Program-made: the position numbers and the translations under genes
From: Atrichornis clamosus
Taxonomy: Eukaryota; Chordata; Aves; Passeriformes; Menuridae
Direction: 5' to 3'
DNA length: 64,000 nucleotides
NCBI GenBank assembly: GCA_013400975.1
Contig: WBMZ01003004.1
Span: forward strand, 186,001-250,000
The notes under the pieces: model-generated
The model's database searches: none
What the model was told of the DNA's origin: nothing
Seen by the model: only the letters and a program-made list of their open reading frames with translations
In this document: one piece after another, positions 13,001-26,806 of the stretch
Layout of the letters: every line of letters starts with the position of its first letter
Numbering within the stretch: the first letter of the stretch is position 1

Positions 13001-13143
13001 TATGAGGTAATTGGTGTGCAGTTCCCTAGACTAATACTGGAAGACAGGCACCTGTAGACAGAGAAAATGAAGTTTAAAAATCTCTTTGCTGACTGTGTTC
13101 CTCCAGCTGGGAGAGCAAAGCACAGCCAGTAACAGCCGTAGAT

Positions 13144-13330
13144 CAGTTGTTCTTAACCCTCTTCAAGACTGGGTCACACTCCTCCACTGCTGCTCCGTCT
13201 TACTAAGATGGAGCTGGGGACTGGTTTAATTTAACAGTGGAGGGAGGGATGTATGCTTACACCCCCTGTCCCTTTCTAAGCCCCAGAAGAGGTTTGCCCC
13301 CTTTCCACAGTGCTAAGCTGAGATGTAAGC
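13144..13330 (+). mobile_element. Probable hAT-Charlie-like DNA transposon relic
   Basis: The left edge CAGTTGTTCTTAACC (13144-13158) resembles the terminal inverted repeat of hAT/Charlie-type elements (family pattern CAGTGGTTCTTAACC). It is followed by a GACTGGGTCACACTCC phrase also typical of such non-autonomous copies. A second block around 13259-13300 (CACCCCCTGTCCCTTT, then GAGGTTTGCCCCC) fits the interior of the same element type as I recall it. I cannot find a matching right-hand terminal repeat or a clean 8-bp target duplication, so it is truncated or too decayed. No transposase coding remains. Confidence 0.4.
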
Positions 13331-16300
13331 CCCAGGACACGAGGTGTTCAACACATAGAATGCCAGGAGAGTGAGGAGAAGTCCCTGCCACCCTGAGTTA
13401 TGGTCCAGGCTGCTGGTGAAGGACTGGCTGCTCCCAGTCAGGATGTCCCAGTGATAGCACTCAAGGGCTGTGTAACACGTGCTGCCATGGATAGTCATGG
13501 AGCATTTGGGGAACAGAAAAAGCCAATCCTGCAGTTCTCTTCTGAGCAGTTTTCCCAGGCCACCATGGGGAATCCAGGAGATGTGGGCTGTAGGCAGAGA
13601 GCCACCCCATATTTTCTCTACAGTTGCATTCAAACAAGATGTTCATTATACAACCCCTAAATGAAACCTCTTCTCTTTCAACACCTGATTTATTAATCTG
13701 TTGTCCAGCTACTGTCAGCTGGAGTGCTTAGGTTAGCTCTTCTGGGCATGGGGAAGGCCCCCTTGAAACCAGCCCTTAACACAGTGCATGGCTGGGAATC
13801 CCCCTGCTGCTAAAGTGCTGGATATGAGCTACAGCCAGGATGAATGCTGTATATTTCTTTCTTGTTCTTTCTTACTCTGTGAGCCATCACAGAGCCATTT
13901 CATTGAGATGTTGAGTCCCAAATGTCTGGAATGGGAGTAGACTGAGTCATCTTTTCATATAGATTTCTTTACTATTATTATTTCTAACATTTACCCACTT
14001 AACCATGAACAATGATATTTATGGGGAGCATGTCCATCCATACATAAATATTACTGGTAATATGCCCAGGGACAACCTACTAGCTAGGCAGCAGGACTTT
14101 AAAAATGTAGGCAGTGTATTAAAGCCCACCCATAGTGATTTATCCCCTGACTTAATTTCCACAGAAGGAGGTCATGCTGGCACTTCTGCCGTGCTCACAG
14201 TGGCCAAAGAGCAGCTTGCAGTGTTAGTAGCACTGTGCACCATGGTAAAATCGCACTCAAGGCAATCTATCACCCATTGCTGCCAGGGCTAGTTATGGAT
14301 TCAGATCACCTACCCATGTGTGGGAATGTGAACTTGCACATCACTGGAGACCCTGGAGCCTTATTTCCACCACACTGTATATGCAGGCCTGAGAGAGAGT
14401 GCCATCCTCTGACCAAGTGATAAAGCAGGTGCAAAGCACAAAGAAAAGTGACTCGAAAAAGGAGAGGAGGCCTGTGACTCACAGAGATTTGTCCTTCATA
14501 ATACAATGATAAAGGCAGCAGCAGCATTTTCAAAGCAACATCCTGAGAAAATAATGGAACATTTCTGTGGACATCCCCCATCAGATGTACCACTTCATAG
14601 CAGAGCAAGAAGAGGTATCACATTGCAAACTCTCTGAAGGCAAGACCAGTCTTTGTAGTCTGTGTGTAGCAAGATAGTGAGCCAGTTTATGACCTGCCTT
14701 TCTCAAAAGCTAATGCTCCTGACAGGTTAGGTAAAGTCATAAACAGAAGCAAGTATATTTGTCAGTCTGTGTCTTTATAAGAAGGTTGTATATTTACCCA
14801 CTAGCTGTACAGCAACTGTGTTGTGAAAAGAAAAAACACATACACAGTATCTGGCATCAAACCTGTTTTTTAAGATGGCTGCAGTATTACAGTTTAAACC
14901 TCACTCTATATCCTATTGACTATTGTACTCTTCCATGTTATTGTTTAACCGTGTCTGAAGACAAATGTTTTATATTAATTCTGATTTCCCTTAAATTGTC
15001 TTATTTCATGCTATTGAGAAAATTAATCCACTGAATCAAGGGCAGTTCTTTCTGTTGGGTAGCTCACCTTGCTCATTATTCATTTCTGAAGGAGAGAAAA
15101 TCCTTTATGTAACTTAATGCTTCTCTTGCTCAAAGTACTCCTTGTAAATAAAAGGAGTTGTTTTTCTTCAGACATTTGCAATTGGGTTGAGAGCTGGCTG
15201 GAAATTGCCAGTGTAGCATAAGAAGAGTAGATTGGTTTAACCTAAATCCAGAGGGAATCTGAAGTCTGTTGTACAGGGAAGTTTGCAGCAGGATTGTTTT
15301 GGACCTGGAGAAGCCAGCACATACACTCCCACTGTATGCCCAGGAGCTGCACTCTGTCTGCCTTGAACTTTGTGAACCTTTTCTCAACAGAATATAACTG
15401 AATTAATAATCTGGTTTTGGGCAGAATGTCCTGAGCAGAGCTACAATATTCAGTAAGGACTGCCTGGTTCCCTGGGAATCTGGAAGCCCTATTACAGCAA
15501 AATTGAAGGATTTTTAACCCTGTTATTTTGGGAAAGAATAATCTAGAACACCTGCAGATTGCAAAACATTGCAAAATATTCACATGGATTATCGTCAGGT
15601 ATTACAATATCTAATATACTATGCACTATTTTTATAAATACTGGTTTTATATATATACATGCTATTTTTATATAGTATACGTTTTGTGTCCCAGTGCAAG
15701 TCACATTCCTGTTGTATCCTCTGTCTTCTCCCAGTGCCCATGTCCGAGAGGCAGACCTAGCACTGCCTCAGGTGTTGGGGTTGCAGAATGGATGTGGCCC
15801 TGCAGAGGGAATGGATTACAGGCAGAGGGGCCAGAAACTTGGCAAGTCCTTATCCCACATGCCCACAATTGCACAGCAGATGCACAGGGAAGAAGGGATT
15901 TTGTGCCATTATACAATTTATTTGAAGATTGCTCAGAGACTGGGGGTTGCCTGTGGGTGCTGCAGTCACAAACATCTATGCATGTCACTTCTGAAGATAC
16001 TGGCTTTGTCTGATGTGGAGGCTCTTGGTCTGGTGGCTGATAGAATGTCCCCTCCCAAGGGGAGAGTGAGTGACAGAGGGAATTAAGCTTCATTGCTTCT
16101 CCTGGAGGTAGAAAAACCTTTGAAAATCTAATTTCTTATCTATTTATTTGTTTTAGCAAGACAGGACTGCATTCTCATTCTTGTAGACTGATCTTGCTCA
16201 TTCAAAATTGTTCATTCAACAGGCAAGTAAATATCTCTTTGAGCTATACTTCTCTTCCCCTCTTACTTGGCAGGAGACACCTGTAAAAGAAGAAGATAAA

Positions 16301-19300
16301 TAATGTGTCAAACATAGTCTGCAGAGGATTCAGCGGAGCAACTTCTGGCTTCCCCTGCCTGTCCTCCAGCTGTTGTGCCCCTAGTAACTTCAATTGCTGT
16401 ACACAGGCTTGGCCTGGCTGCAGTTTCATTCAGTTGGAGCTATGCTTCCAAATATTTTTCTGATATAGCAATCTGTCTGGGCCAGGACTTCAAACCTCTC
16501 CCTGCACGGAGTGGGAAAAATATATGGGAACAATTTCTGCACTCTGCTATGAACAAACATTTAATACTTGTAAGTAAAAATTACAGTCAGGGCAGCGGGT
16601 CAGCAAACTACTTCCATGAGTACCAGAGTCCCATGTGTGAGGTTCATATGTACCTCGTCTCATACTTCCATGGCTTGGATTGCCCAGGACGGAAGAATCT
16701 TTTTTCTAATAGCATTTATCAAATTTTAATGTGATGATTGCCAGAGCTCCTCCATGAATTTGCCCTGAAAATTCTTTTATGAAAGAAAATTACATTCAAA
16801 CAAAGCTGAAAGGTGTCTGCTTTCAACAGAAATTTCCTGTTATTTGTCAAAAAGAAGTATATGCTCAAATATCAGCTGTCTTCATTCTAAAATTGTGATG
16901 CCCCAAAACAAACCTGTTGTTCTTCAGTTTGCCCTGGACTGAGGTCGTTCTTGTAACAGCAGTAGGGCCACATCCCCACAGCAGGATCAGTATGGAATGT
17001 GGCAACAGACACTGAGACTTGGACATAGCCATGGTGCCAAAGGGACAGAGTAGAAGGTAGTGGAAGATATTTATACCACAAATACCCAAGAGGTGTTTTA
17101 AAATGCAAATGCTCAGGGATTGATTTTTTGCTAAAAACTTGAAACTTCTCTGAAAAAGATAAAGTTCTTAAAAGCTTCTACAGGAAAAAGATTAATTTCA
17201 GTCATCTCTAATGACTATATTAAATGATGAATATGTTCTGTTAACCTAATTACTGTTTAGAAAATGGATTGCACATTGCTTTGCTATGTGCACCTCAGAC
17301 ATAAAATATTAAAAATCAACTGCATTTTCTAAACTCCCTGGGATTTTCTAGCAATAGGCACTCTGGGTGTGTGGTAGAAGATATGAGACTTTAACTGGAC
17401 CTCTGAGTAAGTCTGGTGATCTGGGATTTACCAAAACTCTTTACTCCTTGGTGTTCACCAATAGTATCTGTTGACTCCTTCCTTGTCATTTAACACAAGA
17501 AATCTCCTCTGCATAAATCCAGCGACTAAAGATTTTAGGTCAGTTTTTAAGAGTGATGCAAGAAATGTTTCTCTATAAACTCCACAATAATAAATAATGC
17601 TTGGAACATAAATTTGTAGGACTTCAGCTAACATCCTCCTCTCAGCTATTCAGTGAATTTCTTTGGTGGAAATATTCTGCTCTTGGTATAAGCAGGTAAC
17701 ACCATTCATATCCGCTGAAGACCATACGTGCAGGGAAAGCAAAATATCAGAACCAATGTCAGCAGGGAGTAGAGAGGTTACCAGAAATTTAGAAATGTCC
17801 ATTTCAATGAGAGAGCTAAGCTGGACAGCTACAGCAAGTTGTGTCATGAATGACAATCAAACATGTAAAGGGAAGACAAGGCAGCTTTTTTGTTTGGGGT
17901 TTTTTTAAGATTTAAAATAAAATCTGTTTCTCTCTAGCTGACAGCTGTGAGGGAGAAAGATTTTTTTTTAAATTCATGTTATTAAATTAAAAGCTTAATT
18001 CTTGGAGAAGCATTTAGTATGAAACCATTTGCACTTGGAGAATTTTTCATTTCTTAAGAACAAAACACAGTCCTTTCCACATCTGGATTATGGATTGATT
18101 ACAGTACATCAACAAGTCAAACAGATTGATTCATAGCTGTTTGCGTGCTTGTGCTTACAAACCTCATACAGTATGTGCATTTGCTGTTAGTATGATTTAT
18201 AATAATATGCTGATTGTATTAACTGTATGCAAAAGCTTTCCAACACAGGGACCTGACCAAAACAGTTCAGAGGAGAGTCAGAGACTCATTAAAGAGTGGA
18301 TGCAGTACACTGGGATGGGCTGTGACTGACAGGGCAGTTTTCCATGTGCTTCCCTCAAATGGTAATTTCTGAGATTTTTTTCTTAAGGGGGATTCTTCAG
18401 TCTTATGATTTGCTTGCACTGGTCTGGAGGCAGGCTTGTTGCTTTTGGGAAATTATTGCTTCAGAGACGTAAGATCAGAGAAGGAGACAAGGTTGAAAGC
18501 TTGGAGGCAGATGCAAAAGAAGTTACAACTGAGGTGGAAGAATGTGGCACTGCTGGTAAACTTTACAGATTAAATAGACTTCTCTGGCATGATAAGTGAT
18601 GTTAATAAGGACAGAACATTCCTGCGGCAAGATCTGGACTGCTTGGTGAGCTGGATTTTTTTAGAAAGCTGCTGTATGCACACAGCCGCTGGGAAGGTCA
18701 CATACACACAAACCAAGAATGCAGGTTATATTTCCAGTTTCAGACTGAGAACTACAAAGCAGAAATTCTGGAAATGGTGTAGGGGCTATTTTGGATGAAC
18801 AACAGAATGTTAATTCCCAGTGTGAAGCTGGTGCTACAGGGGCTGATGCAATCCTTGGGCAAGTAAACAAAGAGATTTAGTAGGGCTAGGGAGTGCTAAT
18901 GCTCATGCTCAGATATCCAGAAAATATGCAGAAAACTAGAAGAACACTACAAACACAACTGAAAGAAATTCTGCCTTTCAACAAGAGATTTAAAGTATCT
19001 TGCAACTATTTTCTAACTTATCCAAAGGAAAGTTAAGACATAATTTGCCTAAGATGTTAAAGAATCCATATAATGAGAACATTTCAGATGCTGATATTCC
19101 ATGTGGGAAAGAAACTGCAGCAGAAAGGCAGATATACAAAGTACCAGAAAAAATAGGTTACCCTATACCTGTTGGTCTGCAGGAGCTGTTTGTCCACTCT
19201 GTGCAAGTGTGTGTTTACACCTCTTACCCTGGGAGACAGGCTCCCCTAATATATAATCTCACCATTATTGTAGTTTGGTGTAGTAAGAGCATGAATAGGG

Positions 19301-22300
19301 GTGATTACCTCAGGGAAGATGATCCACAGTAATTTTTTCCCTTGAGGTGAACTGTTCAAACGTTAAAGTCCATGGAGAGGTCCAAGGGCTGTCAGCTGAG
19401 GCTAGCCACATTTGGATGAAAGGTATGATGCATTTATTTTTAACAGGGAGGGTTAAATATTTAGGTCAAGCTATACAGGAATATAGAGGGTTCTCCATTA
19501 GTTGCAGTCTTTTAATCAAGACTAGGTGCCTTTGTAAAAGACACACTAATTGTTCAAACAGAAGTTAAAGGTTCAACATGGAAATTCCTGGATGAAATTC
19601 TGTGACCTGTTCACCTTAATGGTCATAATGAACTTTTCCCAGCCTTTCACTCTATTAATCTGTGAAAAAAATGGACAGAGAATTGACAAGTAACCAGGTG
19701 CTATGCAGTTCAGATTGAGGATAGCAAGGGCAAGGTTATTAATTTTGGTGGAAAAGGTAAAAGGAAGTTGCAAAGAAATCTGCCAGAAAAATGGGCAGGC
19801 TGCTGGGCTGGGCTGTGGTAACTCGGGGCTCAGTGGAAGCATTTGTGGGACAATCTGGGATATTTCAAGAGAACAGGGAGGTATAACTGGTGCAAATGTC
19901 AGAGACTATGCAATGGAGTGACAGGCAGCTCTTGAAAGAGGAAAAGTCCACACTGGAGGAAATGTCACTGCTGATTTAGGGAGTTAGGGTGGGAGATTAT
20001 TTGCTAGTTCTGACAGAGGACGGAGGAGAGAGTAATTTGGGCAGAAAGGTGATACAGCCTTGGGGGAGAGGGTGCAGAGACAGAAAGTCTGGATACTGTG
20101 GAAGACAAGTGAGACAGACAGTAGAGAAGGGTTTGAAGGATACTTGCTTTGGAGAACACAGAAGTCACAGAGCATGAGCCTTCGTTCATACAGCACACAC
20201 TTGACTTTAATCACAGGATTACCTGATGGCATTACCTCCATTCTACTGAGGAAAAAATAAGGCCCCTCACACGACATAAAAGCAGTGCATTCCACTTTAA
20301 CCACTCCATGACCAAAAATAAATTGTACAGTCATCCTATTTCAGACTACCAGATTGATGGCTGAATAGTTAGAACTCAGCAAGTTAGGTAATTTTGCACT
20401 GAATATAAATGAGAGTTGTAAGATAAATGACATTTAGTGACATTAATTAACTGATTAAATTAAACCTGATATTTTAATCAGAATTTGTTTATGCAAAGCT
20501 CTGGATAAAAAAGAAATGGAGTTTAACCTAGTTACTTTTAAAATTCCAGTTACCATAACAACTTCTTGTGATATCAATTAAAGGTGGTCTTTTCTTTATA
20601 TTATTTTTAGAATTTGAGTTACCATAACAACAGGAGACAGCTTCATTTGCAAAGAGTTAAATACATTGTTGTTCTTTGAGAAGCAATCAAAATACAAGTG
20701 GGATGCCAGGAATTAATACCCCAGAATGGTTGCACAAACAACATTTTTCAAACACCTCACTTGTGGCACGAGAGACTGATGGATCTTCTCCAGTGTGACA
20801 GGCTCAAGATGTTCCTTGGTTGCTCAAATCAGGAAGAGATTATTTATCAATTGGAAGAGAGTGCGGCTGTCAGACACCAGAGGTATTATGAGCTGTCAGA
20901 TCTGCAAGGAAAAAACAATGCAATAGGAAATAAATTCACCTGGTCCTCAAGTGTTTCCAGAGGACAGGCGGGAGAGTGCCTCTCTGAGCTTAGGCAGTGA
21001 CCCCCTGCTTTCTCTCCAGAGATCCTTGGTGGGAAGAGAAAAATGCTGACAGATCATTTCAAGGACTTTGTCTTGACTGTCCCCTTGGAGGTCATCCTTC
21101 TGTTCTACCTCTGGCTATTCTTTGCCTGTGAGGGGTTTTCCCTTATGCGAGGGCAACACCTGTTGGCAGAGAGCAACCTTGGTATGAACTGCCTACAGAG
21201 GGGACTGGATGAAGTTATTCTCTTGGCCCAGTCCCACATGAGCCTCCATGAGACAAAAGCACGGGCAAGATTACAATTCAGAAGTATCACAGCGACCAAG
21301 ATGCGTAAAGGGCACTGCAAACACGTGCGTTTGTGTATGTTTACCATAAAGTTACCTAAGGGCTTACACTTGTATCACGGTTGTCCCAAGCCTGATTTTA
21401 ACATAACTACTGCTCTAACTTACCTCCACAGGGGAGATAACTAAGAGCTACAGACCTCTACAGGGTCTGTACAGAGGGAGCTCTTCTCTTCTTGCTGAGC
21501 TGGATCTTACAGATCCCATTTACCTGTATGTAGAGAAAGGGGAGGCCTTTAGACCCTTTGAAGCCCTTGAACCTACAAAGAAAGTGCCTTGAAACAAAAC
21601 AGCAGCCCACGATGCAATTGAGTAAGGTGCTTCTCACAACCAGGTTCCCACCTGCAGTCTAGATCTAGTCTAGAAAGGATAATTAACGTGGGCGTCTGCT
21701 TCTGTGCTTGCTGTCCTGCTGGGCATTGCTGTTCATCAGAGGACACTGCAACACAAATGCAGTCCCTCTCATTCAGCTGTGGTTTCCAGTGAATCTGTGG
21801 GATCAGAGATACTCTACGCTATTATCAAACTGGAGAAGAAAGCAGGATGTCTGCAAGCACAAGCTACTTCGCCCACACCACTTGCACATTGACTGCAGAG
21901 AAAAAGGAGAATTATACTGGATTTCTATTGTTGCCTTTTGACTACAGGATAGAAAAACAGCCGTAGCCATCTTTCATTGCTCTGCAGTGACCTTTTTTCC
22001 AGGCAAAGACATGAAGATGAGAGTCTGAAAGTAGGAGAGGCAACCCTGCATTCCTGGTTTGATTGTGGTCTCCTTACTTAATGAGTTTTTAAGAGGAAGA
22101 GGAGGAGGAGTGGATACACAGGAGAATTTGCATGTACTCTTGTGTCTGAGGCTTATTTAATTAAAAGACAATAAAAATGTCAGCTGCTGCAAGTTGCAAT
22201 CTGGATTCCCTTCCGCTCCCCTTATCTCCCTTCCTTCTTCCTTCTTTCAAAGCAAATATATAAGTCATAGGGAGGAGGGGGTTGTCAAAGGGCAGGACTG

Positions 22301-23259
22301 CTGCAAAATGCCAGCTTGTACTGATTTGTGTTGGGCTAACATAAATTGTGAAAGGCCTCAAGGCAGAATCTGTCTCCTCTCAACAGCAGCTCCAAAGTCA
22401 CAGTGTGTTTGTCTCTTGAGCAGTCCACCAGATATGACTTTGGGGCAGCTTCCCTCCTAGGATGCATGGCTTGAAAACACAGCCTCTTCTGGTGGCAGCC
22501 ACTTTGGGGCCAATCCCAGCTGCTCTGACACAGTCCCCTTCCTTGGATCTGCTGGTGGGTGTCTTCTGTGAATGCTCCTTGCCCATTTAGGCTGAAGTGG
22601 ACTGGCTGACTTGGTGAAGGTGTTAACATGTGCTGCACTGGGAACAGCTCATTTTCCCAATGCAGGCAAAGGTGTGTTCACACAGAAAGCTCATCTGGCT
22701 GAGCTCTGTGTGCTTCTCATCAGCAGTAGAGAGAGGGCCGTGAAGATCTGGGACTGAGGTGGAGCCAACCTCTTGCAGAAAGACAAGGCAGCATGAATTG
22801 GCCCAGTAAGATTGCCTCTAACCTTCTGCAGGAGTCCGAGTTTATGGAAAGGCAGAGGAAAGTTTTATACCCATCTCCCATTCCTTGAGATCATCTTGTG
22901 GTAGATTTCCTATCCAGCTGGGCCACACTGAACCTGTGTCTACATGCAATTTTACTACTTGAAGAGAAGTTGAAGGAAAGTATCATCTCAGGGATCGGTT
23001 ACCAGCTGGTTATCCTTCTTCAGCAAGCCTGGGTTCTGGGTAGTTGGTGCTATGGGGCAGAAGGTGCTGTGATAAAGGCTAAGGGCAGGGTGTATATGCC
23101 AGAAGTGACTGGCTCATATCCCTGCAGACATGATTCATGCAGCAGACTTGGAGTCCCAAAGAGTCACCTATAACCCAGAGTCCCTTTGTCTGAATAAACT
23201 GTTCCCATTTGAACAGCAGCCATCCTACCCAGGACTAGTCAAGGTTTGCATATGCTGAA

Positions 23260-23283
23260 GCTTGGAATAATGCTTGGAATAAT
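23260..23283 (+). repeat. 12-bp perfect tandem duplication
   Basis: GCTTGGAATAAT is repeated twice head to tail, followed by a partial echo (GAAGCTTGG). A minor slippage event in otherwise unique DNA. Confidence 0.85.
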
Positions 23284-23331
23284 GAAGCTTGGTTCAAAGC
23301 TAGCTGTCTGGATAGCCCATTGCAAGCAGGG

Positions 23332-23847
23332 ATGCCCCCTTATGGAGTGAGCATCCCATCCCTGCTGAGTCCTTCCCTGGCCTCTGGGCAGAGTCAGATG
23401 CTCAGAGATTCTGGCTCCCTGAAGCTGAAGTCAGCATTAAATGACTGTGGTAAATGTAGCCAAATGCCTGTGGTGTGCCAAACACAAAAATATTGTGCTG
23501 TACAGAGAAGAGCTGAAGTGTTTGTCATGGCAATGAGAGCAATAGTGCTCGTAATGTCAATTGGTATGAGTCTGGTCTGTACAGGCTATTGCAACATGCT
23601 AATCTTCACAGCTCCTGTGTACCTTTCCTTTTTCATCCTCTCATCAGCTCCTAGGAAAGCTAGCTGTATGAAGAGTGGATTGTTTTACTACTTCAAAAAG
23701 GAAAAGAGTATGACGGTGGAAATAAATGTATTGACAAGTGAGACGAATAAATGTTCCTCTTGCCTGCACTATATAGAGGTGTTTGACATACCAAATTATG
23801 ACATAACTGCAGGAGTAATGGTTGCAGCTGTTGCCTTTGTAAAATGA
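23332..23847 (+). other. Long ORF of unknown status (171 codons), probably fortuitous
   Basis: An ATG at 23332 opens a frame to the TGA ending at 23847. The predicted product has one strongly hydrophobic stretch around residues 68-103 (AIVLVMSIGMSLVCTGYCN and onward) that could be membrane-spanning, then a Lys/Ser-rich tail. I recognise no domain. The frame can be extended upstream only with a TTG codon. My rough estimate from stop-codon frequency is that about one ORF of this length is expected by chance in 64 kb of such DNA. No good splice sites, promoter or poly(A) signal tie it to a gene. It may be untranslated, or a lineage-specific small ORF. Confidence 0.12.
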
Positions 23848-26734
23848 TCTGTAATGCCACATGCTAATAAGTAAGACAACATGTCTAAGTCATTTTATAC
23901 GGTGCCAGAAGACTAATCCCGTGCCATGCATGCACAGTGCCAAAAGTGGTCATATCACAGCAGTAGGATCAGTCCTGGAATAATCACATCCTTAGGAAAA
24001 AATCCTCTGTGTAATACAATAAAATCCCACTTAAACAAGTCAACCTTGTGAATCTATTAGAGCAGCATCCCTAGAGTATTGCTACTGTAGCTTGTTTCTA
24101 GCACAAAGTGGAACACTCGTGTAAAAATGAAGGCAGGCACAGAATATTTACTCAGGTGAAAATAGGCTTCTTTTGGGAATCCTTATGGGGAGAGAGACAC
24201 AAGAGCTGCAGTTGTCATATGGAGGATATCAAAACCTAAAAACCTTGGTATGCAACCAACCTGTCAGTCTGGTCCTACACTCCTAATCCTTACAGAACTC
24301 CCCTTGTCTTCTGGAGGAATCTTCTTTGAGCTAAGATGGGGAATCATCCCCCTAATCTAAAGAAGTTCAAACCCTTGCTGCATTTTACAATTCGTACATT
24401 CATCCTGAATAGGAACAGGATGTCACAAAGTCCTGAGACAGCTTTGTAAATCTCATCATTTAGGCCTACAAAATCTGGATTAGTTTTTCTCTTAGGTACT
24501 TTCTATTAGCTCTAAATACCACCTTTGAAGAAAAATGCTTTTGACAACTTGCTTCTAAGTATCAACACATATATAAGTCTAAGAAATACATGAAAACTGC
24601 CTATTTACTGGATAATGAAACCAGCTTCGCTAATTCAGCAGTGCAACACAGACAGATGTGATTTCCCTAATACCTGGGGTTTAATAATTGCAGTATGTTA
24701 GGGCACATCTAAGCTTCCAAATCACAGTAGGTTATTGCATATCCATGCAGATCATTGTCCAAGTGTATCTATTCCTGGCTTTTCTTTCACAGAATGGTAT
24801 TTATTATATCTATCTGCTGTCACAAAGCATAGGAGGAAATTAAAAAAATAAACAAGCATATTGGTCAGATATCCTCAGGGTCTCTCAAACAGCTGCTGAG
24901 CTTTCAATTTTCAAGAAAAGCTGGGGGATTTGAATAGACTGAAACCAGACCATTCATGGTACTCCTCTGTTTTCCTCAGCAGGGGGAAAACTTGGCCTTG
25001 AATAGTTTTCTAGACACAAGAAAGCATGCATCCACCAGTACTTGGAAACTCATCCTCCTGCTGCCAGCTGATTGCTTCCCAGTTGGTAGTCTGCAGTTCA
25101 TCCTTGGGGCAGTAGCAATGGAAGAGGGTACTACCATCAAAAGGAGGTTGTACTTTTCTCCCATTCCTTTCCAGTTTCAAAATATCCAAAGAATTGTGTG
25201 CTGTTGTGGAGCATACACATTTAGGGACTTCCAAAATGTCCTGGGCTCAGCTTTTGCACTGATGGTCCTATCTTTTGCTTCCCTGCCCTCTGATGCTCTT
25301 AAGTCCCAGTTGATCTCCATATAAACCATGCAGATATGGAGAGATCTTTAAGGTGGGAACCTTAGTAGGTCTGGACATTTTTCTGCCTTGAGAAGTACAA
25401 CCTCTGTATCCATGGTCTGTCTGCAGGGATTTTGTGGCAAATTCATCCCAACTCAGTGAACAGTTGAAGGACAAACACAATTTCTCTCTTTTTTCCCCCC
25501 GGTATATTTACTGATCTCGAGAAGCTGCCATCCTGTCCAAGTGGGATGCACAGAGTATGAAGGCAGGTGAGGCAGGTTTCCAAGGAAAACAGTATGTAAG
25601 GCAAATGCATTCCCACAGAGCTTCAGCACATGCTGTTTGCAGACAGAATTTGGTAACGTTATAAAGTAATAGGTGATTTAGGTCAAAAGGCTTAGGAAAG
25701 GTTCCCTATATAGGCAGAGATGACATATTTGCCCAATGAGTTGCACAAATTCTTTTTTGCCCAAGTAGCTCCTGAATCATCTATAGAGCTGTGTATACAG
25801 TACAGCGGAGATTTCAGGTTTCTTGGTAGTCCTACGAGAGAGGTGACACTGCTTTCCAGAAATTCCCCTAAGCAGATGGCCTCTGCAGACCAGAAGTCCT
25901 ACAAATACTTTGGAGGGATGTTAATCAGTTTTGTATGCAGTAAATAAGAATGTATTCAGGGCGGAACATTTTGAGGCTTAGTCACTGAAAACAGCTTGAA
26001 GTTATTTATTGGAGGAGATTTTTGTTTGGGGGCCAGGACAATGGCTGAGAAAAATCAGATTCTTTTCAAAAGAGAATAAATCTACTCATACGGATTTTCT
26101 TTCTTCCTATCCTTCTTTCCCCCATTACTCATTCTGCTGTCACTTTGTCTGTTGTCTTGATTTACTATAGCTTTTCCCAAAGCAAATTTTCTAAGAGAAT
26201 GTCAGCTAATTAATTATTGTTTCAACATCATTTTTATCCCAGACCTTTGACCTCTTGGCAACTCTGCAAAGCATTCTGATGCATTTCATATTTGCTCTAA
26301 TAAATATTTCTTTTAAACAATAAATTGAGAAATAAGACAATGGATGCATTGTTGTTCTTCATTGTTATCCTTTTCAAAAAAGAAAGAAGACAATAGAGGC
26401 AAGTTAGAGAAAAACCATGGGCCAAAATCACTAAACACAGATCAATGCATTAGGTCCTGTGAAAAAATGGAATGGCAGGCTCTTAATATGAGGTAGAAGG
26501 GAACATGCTCAATTTTATTATTTTACTGTTTTTTATAATTAACTTAATTTTATTTACTTTTGTTCCTTGAATGCCCATGTAAGCATGCAAGCTCTCTGTG
26601 GAGTGGCATAATTTATCTTTCCTCTGGTGAGAAGGGGATTATTCCTTGCCAAGGCTGATGTGCCAGTGCAGCACTGCAAATGAGGGATAACTGCCATTCA
26701 TGTAACTCCCATACATGGTGCTATGCAGGACAGT

Positions 26735-26806
26735 GCTGTGCAGGGCCAGGAGTCGGACTAGATGATCCTTGAGGGTCCCTTCCAACTCAGTTTATTCTGT
26801 GATTCA
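26735..26806 (+). mobile_element. CR1 LINE, very short 3' tail, plus strand
   Basis: The last about 70 bases of a CR1 element are recognisable: a CAGGGCCAGGAGTCGGACTA block, GATGATCCTTGAGGGTCCCT, TCCAACTC and an ATTCTGTGATTC tail. It is an extreme 5' truncation, with only the 3' UTR end present. The wording (GGACTAGATGATCCTTGAGG) indicates a different CR1 subfamily from the 4.0-kb copy. Confidence 0.85.

Larger units (their letters stand above)
5743..13143. other. No gene seen; unique sequence with simple repeats
   Basis: Apart from the simple repeats listed separately, I see only unique AT-rich sequence. The 10.45-10.75 kb part is GC-richer and keeps a few CpGs, but has no supported exon. 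Near 10720 a GCCTGATTCTC-like phrase recalls old reptile/bird repeats but is too short to call. Confidence 0.45.
13331..26734. other. No gene seen; long unique non-coding stretch
   Basis: I could not support any exon, RNA gene or clear transposon in this 13-kb stretch. Low-complexity spots include A/T tracts at about 12412-12423 (just upstream) and 17961-17969, and a GGA-rich patch near 22093-22112. A segment at about 20235-20310 (ACTGAGGAAAAAATAAGGC) faintly resembles antisense MIR/L3 but is too weak to list. The longest open frame, 23332-23847, has its own entry. Confidence 0.45.

Noticed and set aside
15621..16093. Three mutually overlapping 130-codon ORFs on both strands
   Set aside because: Open in several frames at once because of local base composition. 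No domain, splice site or coding bias in any one frame.
20235..20310. Faint antisense MIR/L3 resemblance (ACTGAGGAAAAAATAAGGC)
   Set aside because: Only one short phrase matches, with no second landmark in order, so it cannot be separated from chance.
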